Assembly (NCBI RefSeq): GCF_030551875.1
Contig: NZ_JAUOZU010000001.1
Span: 124,001 to 188,000 of the forward strand
Origin: Fluviirhizobium alvei
GTDB taxonomy: Bacteria; Pseudomonadota; Alphaproteobacteria; Rhizobiales; Rhizobiaceae
Direction: 5' to 3'
DNA length: 64,000 nucleotides
The notes under the pieces are model-generated. The model ran no database searches. It saw nothing but the letters and a program-made list of their open reading frames with translations, and was not told the DNA's origin. The position numbers and the translations under genes were made by a program. Of the stretch, positions 24,832 to 32,472 are shown one piece after another; positions within the stretch are counted from its first letter, which is position 1; every line of letters starts with the position of its first letter.

Positions 24832-25680
24832 TCAGGCCAGTCGCGGCATCCAGTAGCGCGGATCGGCGTCATGGCTTTCCAGGAAGCGCGAAAGCGCTGC
24901 CTCATCGGTCATGCCGCCCAACATGTAATCGCGGGCATGAATGCCGGCCGAAATGTAGAGCAGGTCAAGGCCACGGTCGAGAGCGCCCTTGACATCGGTC
25001 GGCATGCCGTCTCCGATCGCGAGCACCCTGTCGTCGGCAACCGGGCCGCGTTTTGCCTGGGCGAGTTCGAGCGCCGCAGCATAGATGGGCGCATGCGGCT
25101 TGCCGGCAATGCGGGTTTTGCCGCCCAGCGTTTCGTAATAGGCCGCGACTGCTCCCGCACACGGGATCAGCCGTTCGCCGCGTTCGACCACGAGGTCGGG
25201 ATTGGCGCAGATCAGCGGCAGGCCGCGATCGGCAAGACGCTTCAGCAGGGCACTGTGCGTTTCGGGCGTTTCGACCTCATCGTCAAAGAAACCGGTGCAG
25301 ATGATGGCCTCGGCATTCTCCTCCTCGACCGGCCTGGCGCCGGTACCATCGAGAAGGTTCATGTCCCGGTCCGGCCCGAGGAAGAAGATGGACTTCGGAC
25401 CTTCCGCGATCAGCTTGCGGGTCACGTCGCCGGAGGAAACGATCGCATCATAGGCGTCGCCCGTTACCCCGATCAGATCGAGCTGGTGGCGCACGCTTTC
25501 ACCCGGACGGGGGGAGTTTGTGATGAGGATGACGCTGAGACCCGCCTTGCGGGCCGAAGAAAGCGCAACGGACGCATGCGGAAAGGCATCGACGCCATTG
25601 TGCAAGACGCCCCAGACATCGCACAGGATCACGTCGTAGCGCGACGAAACCTCGTCAAGGCGTTCGATCCGTTCGGCCAT
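24832..25680 (-). CDS. HAD-superfamily class IIA hydrolase (TIGR01459 type)
   Basis: A 282-residue phosphatase of the NagD/class IIA type. The nucleophile motif is DVWGVLHNG near residue 21. Motif II is ILITNSPRPG, and GKPHAPIY and AIGDGMPTDVKGA follow. Alphaproteobacteria often carry this family next to ribF, as here. A role in flavin or sugar-phosphate dephosphorylation is inferred from the neighbour, not shown. ATG 25680 is the start. Confidence 0.88.
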   Translation of the reverse strand: MAERIERLDEVSSRYDVILCDVWGVLHNGVDAFPHASVALSSARKAGLSVILITNSPRPGESVRHQLDLIGVTGDAYDAIVSSGDVTRKLIAEGPKSIFFLGPDRDMNLLDGTGARPVEEENAEAIICTGFFDDEVETPETHSALLKRLADRGLPLICANPDLVVERGERLIPCAGAVAAYYETLGGKTRIAGKPHAPIYAAALELAQAKRGPVADDRVLAIGDGMPTDVKGALDRGLDLLYISAGIHARDYMLGGMTDEAALSRFLESHDADPRYWMPRLA

Positions 25681-25741
25681 TCTTCCACTCCAGAATTTCG
25701 CGAAGCCTCAATTCGCAAAAGCCGGCGCCGAAAACAAGCCA

Positions 25742-25782
25742 TAAAACAGTCCGGCGGGTGACATTCTCGCACACCGCCGGAC
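25742..25782 (-). terminator. Terminator of the giant repeat gene
   Basis: On the minus strand, GTCCGGCGG (complement of 25774-25782) pairs with CCGCCGGAC (complement of 25749-25757). TGTTTTAT follows. It lies about 20 bases past the stop at 25801. Confidence 0.65.
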
Positions 25783-25800
25783 CGGGATTGTCGGCTCCGA

Positions 25801-28800
25801 TCAGGTCCAGAGGAAATCGTTTGCCGTCAACGTTGCCGCCTGAACCCCGGTGAGCTTGATTGCCATGTCAGCGCTGCCGTCACCGTTCGTATCGACATAA
25901 AGCGTGGTGTTGGCGGCACGGAAATAGGCTTCCGAGTTGCCGTTGCTGGTCCAGGTTTGTGTGGTGCCGAGATAGTTGAAGGTGCCGGCGAGCAAGCCTT
26001 CGAACTTCAGGACATCCGAACCGACGGTGAAATCGGTAATCTCGTCGGTGCTTGCGGCGGTCGACTGGCTGACCGACGTGAACACGAACGTATCCGCTCC
26101 GGCTGCCCCTGTGACCTTGTCGATGCCAGACCCCATATAGATCGTATCGGAGCCTGATCCGAGATCGATTCGCGTATTCTTGTTGCCGCTCAGGTAGATG
26201 ACATCCGTCGATGCACTTCCGGTGATGTTCTCGACATTGATTGCAGTAATCGTCGATGCGCTGTTCAGGATCAGGTAGTCCTCGCCGCCGCCAAGATCGA
26301 TATAGGCGTTGGAGATCGAGCCTGAATAGGTGATTGTATCGTCATCGCCCGAACCCCAGAGTGTCTCGACGCCGCTGACGGTGGCTTGGGCCGTGGCTCC
26401 AAATGTCAGGATATCCTGTCCGCCGCCGAGATTGAAGGTTCCATCATAGATTTCGCCTTCCACCGTCACATGATCGGCACCCGAACCACCGGCCACGGTT
26501 TCGACATTCGTGACGGTGATCGTATTCACGAAGTTGCCGAGTTGCACCCGGTCGGCCTCATCGCCAAGGTCGATATGGACACCGCTGGCGATGCTATTGA
26601 AAACAACGCGGTCCGACCCGGTTCCGCCCACAATCGTCTCGATATTCAGGACCGTAACGAGAGATCCGAAATTGGAGAGGAACAATTCATCGTTGCCCGC
26701 TCCGAGATTGACGATACCGTTCATGGCGGCGTTTTCGACGATGATCCTGTCATCGCCGCTACCACCGGTCACCGTCTCGATATTGCCAATAGTGACCGTA
26801 TTGTCATAACTGGCGAGAGCCAGACGGTCTGATCCGCCGCCAAGATCGATCATGCCGTTGAAGAATGCCGTCAGCAGGGTGACGGAATCGGTAAAATCCC
26901 CACCCGTTACATATTCGGCATCAGAGAGATTGATCGTGACGCCCGCCGTGCTCCACTCGAGCCTGTCTTCACCCTCTCCGAGATCGTAGGTGCCGCCGGC
27001 AATGGCACTGCCGATCGTGATGACGTCGTCGCCCGCCGAACCGATCAGGGTTTCAACGCGCAGTGCGGTCAACGTGGCGCCGCCGGCGGAGATGTCCAGG
27101 AGGTCATTTCCACCGCCGAGATCGACATAGCCGTTTTCGAGCGCGTTCTCGAGCGTGACGATATCAGACAGGTTGCCGCCATAGATTGTCTCTGTGTCGA
27201 GCACCGAAATGGAATTGTAGGCATTGGCGAGCCGGAGCGTATCCAGCCCGTTGCCGAGATCGATCCGACCGCTGGTGATCCCGTCCTGGAACAGGACGGT
27301 ATCGGCGCCGGAACTGCCGATGACCGTTTCCACCGTCGACAGGGTGACCGTGATATCGAGTGCGTTGATCACAACGGTGTCATCGCCGCCACGCAAACGC
27401 ACGAACATACCGCTCGATGCCTCATCGATATAGAGGACATCGTCTCCGCTACCGCCGGTGACCGTCTCGACACCGAGAACGGTTGCCGTCACGCCATTGT
27501 CACCGAACGTGACCTGGTCGATACCGTCCCCCAGGGAAAGATAGGCGTTGCCTGACACCATGGTGACCCGATCGCTTCCGGTCCCGCCAGTAACGGTCTC
27601 GACATTGACGATGGTAATGGTCGCGCCGGCATCGCCGATGCTCACCTGATCGTCACCGGCGCCGAGGTCAAAGTATCCGCTGGCATAGGCGCCGACCAGT
27701 TGCAGATGATCGCTGCCGTCGCCGCCGGTCACGGTTTCGACATTGCTGATGCGCACGGTTGTGCCGTCATCATCAAGGACCAGCCTGTCATTGCCACGCC
27801 CGAGATCGACATAGAGATCGACATAGGACCCTTGCAGGAAAACCGTGTCGGCAGCGGCCAGACCCGTGATCGTCTCCACATTTGCGAGTGTCACGGTCGA
27901 CGCGGTGTTCGAGAGGGTGACGGTGTCGATCCCTTCGCCCAGGTCGATGAAAATTCCGCTGGCCGTTCCCGACAGGATGACATTGTCATTGCCGCTGTTG
28001 CCAAGAATGGTCTCGATGTTGAGAGCGGTGATGGTTCCGCCAAGCTGGTCGAACTGTACGAGGTCTCCGCCCCCTTTCAGATCGAGGTAGGAGGCGGCCA
28101 CGCCATCGAAGGTCACGGTGTCCTTGCCCGAATTGCCGGTCACGGTTTCAATGCCGAGGATCGTCAGCTCATTGTAGCCCGCCGCCAGGTTCAGCGTGTC
28201 TGTTCCGCCCTGAAGGTTGGCGTAGAAGCCGGTGACGGCGTTCGCCAGCGTAATATGGTCGGTTGCGGCGCCGCCCTTGATCGTCTCCACATTGGCAACC
28301 GCCAGCGTTGTTCCGCTAGCGGTGATGGTGAGCGTGTCATCACCATCGCCAAGGTCGATCGTGGCCTTCAGGGACGTCCCGCGAATGGTGACCGTGTCGT
28401 CACCCGAACCGCCCCAGATCGTTTCGACATCCTGCAGGGTGATCGTGTTGCCACCATCCGCCATGTAGAGTGTATCCTGGCCGGCACCGAGTGAGACGGT
28501 GCCACCCGTCATACTGGCCTTCAGGACCACGATATCGGACGAGTTGCCGCCGAGGACCGTATCGACATTGACCGCGTCGACGCTGTTGGCAAAGTTGCCG
28601 AGGACCAGCTTGTTCCGGCCCTCACCAAGATCGATCGAGACACCGGTCGCCTTGTTGCCAAGCGTGATCGTATCGTTCTTGAGGCCGCCAATGATTGTTT
28701 CCACATTCTTCACGGTCAGGGTGCCGCCAAGATCGGAAAGGTAAAGCGCGTCATTGCCGGCCTTGAGATCGACAAGACCACCGACCATGGCGGAGGTGAA

Positions 28801-29709
28801 AACCACCGTATCGGCCTTGCTTCCACCGATGACGGTTTCCACGAGCGATACATTGACGGAGTTCTTGTAGTTGGCGAGCGTCAGCTGGTCGCGCCCGCCA
28901 CCCAGGGAGATGAGCCCGCCTTTCGCGGCGGTTTTCAGGATGATGACGTCGTCGGCACTTCCGCCGTAGATCGTTTCGAAATTGCTGGCTGTGAGCGTAT
29001 TGGCAAAGTTTCCCAGGCGCAGGATGTCGTTGCCGTCGCCGTCACCGCCGTCATACGTGGATTTCGTGACCTGCGTCATGATGGTGAACTGGTCATCTCC
29101 GGCGCCGGAAACCAGCGTTTCAACGCCGCTGAGCCTCGCCGTCACGCCGGAATCGCCGAAGGTCAGCCGATCCTGCCCGCCGGAGAGGTTGATATAGCCA
29201 TTGAAGGCTCCCTCGATGGTCACGATATCGGTTCCGTTGCCGCCATTGATTGTTTCCACATTGGCAACGGTGATCGTGCTGCCGGCATCGTCCAGGAAAA
29301 GCCGGTCGTTGCCGGAACCGAGATCGATGCTCACCCCTTTGGCCGCGCTTTTGAAATAGAGGACCTCGGTCGCATCGCCGCCGATCACCGTCTCGATATT
29401 GCTGATTGTCGCCGTTGCGCCATAGTCAGACAGAATGAGCTTGTCATCGCCGCCACCGAGGTGAATGTTCCCCTGGGTGAGCGCGCTGCGGAAGATGATC
29501 TTGTCATCGCCCCCTTTGCCGACAATCGACTCGATGTTGAGGACCGTGATTGTGTTGTCGAAAGCTGCGAGGCGGAGAATGTCGTAGCCGCCTTTGAGAT
29601 CGAGCTTTCCGCCCTCGACTGCTGCCGTGAGGGTGATTTGATCCGTGTAAGCTGTGCCGGCAATTGCTGACAGGCTGCTAACGGTTTTGGTCAGGCCAAG
29701 AACTGCCAT
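25801..29709 (-). CDS. Giant secreted RTX-type protein with 25 tandem ~46-residue repeats
   Basis: A 1302-residue protein. From about residue 20 to 1170 it is made of roughly 25 repeats of about 46 residues. Each holds a (V/I)ETV.GG.G.D core, then an L.G..D.L.L.D.G.T(I/V)T-like strand pattern, in the style of beta-roll or beta-solenoid proteins. The C-terminus has a few RTX units (GSGSDTIYMGSGIDKVTGAAGADTF). Then comes a serralysin-type secretion domain (DEITDFTVGSDVLKFEG...LYVDTNGDGSADMAIKL...LTANDFLWT) closely like that of the protein at 1.9 kb. No signal peptide. ATG 29709 has AGGA upstream. Probably exported by an unlinked type I system; an adhesin or matrix protein is a guess. Confidence 0.88.
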   Translation of the reverse strand: MAVLGLTKTVSSLSAIAGTAYTDQITLTAAVEGGKLDLKGGYDILRLAAFDNTITVLNIESIVGKGGDDKIIFRSALTQGNIHLGGGDDKLILSDYGATATISNIETVIGGDATEVLYFKSAAKGVSIDLGSGNDRLFLDDAGSTITVANVETINGGNGTDIVTIEGAFNGYINLSGGQDRLTFGDSGVTARLSGVETLVSGAGDDQFTIMTQVTKSTYDGGDGDGNDILRLGNFANTLTASNFETIYGGSADDVIILKTAAKGGLISLGGGRDQLTLANYKNSVNVSLVETVIGGSKADTVVFTSAMVGGLVDLKAGNDALYLSDLGGTLTVKNVETIIGGLKNDTITLGNKATGVSIDLGEGRNKLVLGNFANSVDAVNVDTVLGGNSSDIVVLKASMTGGTVSLGAGQDTLYMADGGNTITLQDVETIWGGSGDDTVTIRGTSLKATIDLGDGDDTLTITASGTTLAVANVETIKGGAATDHITLANAVTGFYANLQGGTDTLNLAAGYNELTILGIETVTGNSGKDTVTFDGVAASYLDLKGGGDLVQFDQLGGTITALNIETILGNSGNDNVILSGTASGIFIDLGEGIDTVTLSNTASTVTLANVETITGLAAADTVFLQGSYVDLYVDLGRGNDRLVLDDDGTTVRISNVETVTGGDGSDHLQLVGAYASGYFDLGAGDDQVSIGDAGATITIVNVETVTGGTGSDRVTMVSGNAYLSLGDGIDQVTFGDNGVTATVLGVETVTGGSGDDVLYIDEASSGMFVRLRGGDDTVVINALDITVTLSTVETVIGSSGADTVLFQDGITSGRIDLGNGLDTLRLANAYNSISVLDTETIYGGNLSDIVTLENALENGYVDLGGGNDLLDISAGGATLTALRVETLIGSAGDDVITIGSAIAGGTYDLGEGEDRLEWSTAGVTINLSDAEYVTGGDFTDSVTLLTAFFNGMIDLGGGSDRLALASYDNTVTIGNIETVTGGSGDDRIIVENAAMNGIVNLGAGNDELFLSNFGSLVTVLNIETIVGGTGSDRVVFNSIASGVHIDLGDEADRVQLGNFVNTITVTNVETVAGGSGADHVTVEGEIYDGTFNLGGGQDILTFGATAQATVSGVETLWGSGDDDTITYSGSISNAYIDLGGGEDYLILNSASTITAINVENITGSASTDVIYLSGNKNTRIDLGSGSDTIYMGSGIDKVTGAAGADTFVFTSVSQSTAASTDEITDFTVGSDVLKFEGLLAGTFNYLGTTQTWTSNGNSEAYFRAANTTLYVDTNGDGSADMAIKLTGVQAATLTANDFLWT

Positions 29710-29896
29710 TATCGTTATCCTGTTTGTCGGAAACAACGGGTCTAGGAATGGCAACTGGTGCGAAACTGGGCCCGGCAGGCAGGCGGATCAGGCGTTTGGA
29801 TGGCGGTTCGATCGCTGTTCGATCGGGAAAAACGTCGGCTGGTGGCCGGCTCGAACGGGCCGGGGTCAGAGCCGAATCACGGTGCGAAAGAGCAAA

Positions 29897-31756
29897 TCAG
29901 GGCAGTTCGGCGCGCGCTCGAACCTCTTTCAGTTGTTCTTCGGCACGGGCGGCTTCGAGCTGGCGGTTCCACATCGAGGCATAAAGGCCATTCTGGGCCA
30001 GCAGGTCCGAATGGGTGCCACGTTCGGCAATCGTGCCGCCCTTGAGCACGATGATCTCATCGGCATGGATGACGGTCGAGAGCCGATGGGCGATGACGAG
30101 CGTGGTGCGGTTCTTCGACACTTCGTCGAGCGCGGCCTGGATATCCTGCTCGGTGCGGGTGTCGAGTGCCGAGGTCGCCTCGTCGAGGATGAGGATCGGC
30201 GGCGCCTTGAGGATGGTGCGAGCGATCGCCACCCGTTGTTTCTCGCCGCCGGAGAGTTTCAGACCCCGTTCGCCCACCATGGATTTATAGCCGTCCGGCA
30301 GGGTCTTGATGAACTGATCGACCTGGGCGATCTGCGCCGCCTGCTCGACCTCCGCCTGGCTGGCATCGATGCGGCCATAACGGATATTGTAGCCGATCGT
30401 GTCGTTGAACAGCACCGTATCCTGCGGCACCATGCCGATGGCTGCACGCAAGCTGGTCTGGGTGACCGAGCGCACATCCTGCCCGTCGATGGTGATGGCG
30501 CCGTCCTGGATGTCATAGAAGCGGTAAAGCAGCCGCGACAGGGTGGATTTTCCAGCGCCGGATGGGCCAACGACGGCAACCGTATGCCCGGCGGGAATGT
30601 CGAACGAGATCCCCTTGAGGATGGGGCGGGCCGGATCATAGGCGAATTGGACGTCGCGGAAGGAGATGGCACCCCGATCAATAGCGAGCGGCCTGGCATC
30701 GGCTGCATCCACCACTTCCGGGTCCATGTCGAGAAGGTCGAACATATGTTCGAGATTGGCGAGCCCCTGGCGCACCTCGCTATAGACGAAGCCGATGACG
30801 CCAAGCGGCAAGGCAAGCTGCATCAGAAGCGCATTGATGAAGACGAAGTCGCCGATCGTCTGGGTTCCATTGCGAATGGCGATCGCCGACATGGTCATTA
30901 TCACCATCATGCCGATGGAGAAGATGACAATCTGGCCGAAGTTCAGGAACCCTTGCGAGGTCCAGACCTGGGTGGCCGATTTTTCATAATGTTCCATCGA
31001 TTGGTCGAAGCGCTTGGCCTCCATCGCTTCGTTGCCGAAATACTTCACCGTCTCGAAATTCAGGAGCGAGTCGATTGCCTTGGAATTGGCCTCGGCATCG
31101 GAGGAATTCATCGATCGGCGGATATCGATCCGCCAGTTGCTGGCCTTGATGGTGAAGGTTACATAGGCGACGACCATGATCACGGTCACCGCAAAATAGG
31201 CGATGCCGTAGGTCCAGACCAGGATCACCGCGGTCAGACACAGTTCGAACAGGGTTGGCAGGGTATTGAGAATGACGAAGCGGACGATCGTCTCGATCCC
31301 CTTCGTTCCGCGCTCGATGACGCGCGACAGACCACCGGTGCGGCGCTCGAGGTGAAACCGTAGCGAAAGCTGGTGCAGGTGCAGGAAGGTCTTGTAGGCA
31401 AGCTGGCGCACCGCATGCTGGCCCACGCTGGCAAAGAGCGTATCGCGCAACTGGTTGAACCCGGCCTGGATGACGCGGGCGAGATTGTAGGCCGCGACCA
31501 GCGTGATGGCGCCGAGCGCGTAGGGCAGGGGATTCTTGAGCGGATCGAGGCCGCCGCTCAAGGCATCGGTCGACCATTTGAAAAAGTAGGGAACCGACAG
31601 AAGCACCAGTTTCGACAGGATCAGGAACAATGTGGCCAGCGCCACCCGCAATTTGAGGTCCGCCCGATCCGACGGCCACATGTAGGGCCAGAGATTGACG
31701 ATGGTCGCAAAGGTTTTGCCGGCAGATGCGGAGACGGTTTTCTTTTCAGATGCCAT
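29897..31756 (-). CDS. Atm1/HMT1-type ABC exporter (membrane domain plus ATPase)
   Basis: A 619-residue half-transporter. Six membrane segments occupy about residues 35-330. The ATPase has Walker A GPSGAGKST near residue 400, signature LSGGEKQRVAIARTILKAP, Walker B ILILDEATSALD and the H-loop VIAHRLST. The sequence VNLWPYMWPSDRADLKLRV and the LSLRFHLERRTGGLSRVIERGTKGIE segment are typical of Atm1-like exporters, which move glutathione-linked or metal-thiol compounds. It has no C39-type domain and no HlyD partner, so it is not the RTX exporter. Confidence 0.9.
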   Translation of the reverse strand: MASEKKTVSASAGKTFATIVNLWPYMWPSDRADLKLRVALATLFLILSKLVLLSVPYFFKWSTDALSGGLDPLKNPLPYALGAITLVAAYNLARVIQAGFNQLRDTLFASVGQHAVRQLAYKTFLHLHQLSLRFHLERRTGGLSRVIERGTKGIETIVRFVILNTLPTLFELCLTAVILVWTYGIAYFAVTVIMVVAYVTFTIKASNWRIDIRRSMNSSDAEANSKAIDSLLNFETVKYFGNEAMEAKRFDQSMEHYEKSATQVWTSQGFLNFGQIVIFSIGMMVIMTMSAIAIRNGTQTIGDFVFINALLMQLALPLGVIGFVYSEVRQGLANLEHMFDLLDMDPEVVDAADARPLAIDRGAISFRDVQFAYDPARPILKGISFDIPAGHTVAVVGPSGAGKSTLSRLLYRFYDIQDGAITIDGQDVRSVTQTSLRAAIGMVPQDTVLFNDTIGYNIRYGRIDASQAEVEQAAQIAQVDQFIKTLPDGYKSMVGERGLKLSGGEKQRVAIARTILKAPPILILDEATSALDTRTEQDIQAALDEVSKNRTTLVIAHRLSTVIHADEIIVLKGGTIAERGTHSDLLAQNGLYASMWNRQLEAARAEEQLKEVRARAELP

Positions 31757-31932
31757 TGAAGATCCACGAGGTTCGGCGCGATCAGCATCGGCCCAGACTT
31801 CGGATGCGCGATCCAGACCGATGAATCAAGGCTTTTTGCGCGACAGGCTGGGTTATTCGGCGCGACACACCCATATTGGAATGTTAAAGGTGAACATGGC
31901 CCGGATCAGTCGGGCGCTTATGGAGACGGTTG

Positions 31933-32337
31933 GTGCTGGGCGAAGAAGGCGCGGCAGAAAGACAGACTAGCCCGGTACGGTTTGCCCTTGCAGCCGGCCA
32001 GGCATTGCTGCTGCTCGTCTTCCTGTTCTTCTCAGGCGCTCTTGTGCCGGAGCAGACTGCACCTGCCTCCCGACAATCGATGTCGGCGATGCCCGCCTCC
32101 GCCGCCCATGTCCTCCAGTCGCGCTGGGATGCGTTGCGGACTTTCTCCTCGCCGGAGCGCAAGACCCTTGCCAAAGCGGGATGGTCTGGTGGACCTGATG
32201 GCTGGTTGCCGCATTCCGCCGAATGGCAGGTCGCGCAGGTCGCTGTTCCCTATCGCACTCCCGCTGGCGATGATGACCATGCGTTTGCCGTCACCTCGTC
32301 CTATCAACCGCGCGCGCCGCCGGCCCGTTCCTGCTGA
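31933..32337 (+). CDS. Small single-pass membrane protein, hypothetical
   Basis: A 134-residue protein starting at GTG 31933, with GGAGACGG just upstream. One hydrophobic segment (ALAAGQALLLLVFLFFSGALV, about residues 19-39) is followed by a periplasmic-looking tail with no known domain. It is divergent from the ABC exporter and 135 bases before secDF. A different frame encodes a short hydrophobic stretch at 32328-32370, so a sequencing or natural frameshift near the 3' end cannot be ruled out. No function assigned. Confidence 0.5.
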   Translation: MLGEEGAAERQTSPVRFALAAGQALLLLVFLFFSGALVPEQTAPASRQSMSAMPASAAHVLQSRWDALRTFSSPERKTLAKAGWSGGPDGWLPHSAEWQVAQVAVPYRTPAGDDDHAFAVTSSYQPRAPPARSC

Positions 32338-32472
32338 TCCTCATCGCCGCAATGGCATTTGCGGCTTGTCTTGATGATCGGTCCCTTGGTGAACCGGACA
32401 TCCTGAGAGCGATGTCGACCATCGCTTCAGGGCCACGTTGCCATGCGACCCCGAATTTGACTGGAACATACA

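Noticed and set aside
24568-25761. Plus-strand open frame (397 codons) opposite ribF and the HAD gene
   Set aside because: Both minus-strand genes have intact family motifs; the frame spans two of them and resembles no protein.
25801-29709. Regularly spaced repeats resembling a CRISPR array
   Set aside because: They are about 138 bp apart, diverged, and in frame within one long coding sequence. No CRISPR array or cas gene was seen.
29897-31756. ABC exporter as the type I secretion transporter for the RTX proteins
   Set aside because: It lacks a C39-like N-domain and a membrane-fusion partner, and its sequence fits Atm1-type exporters.
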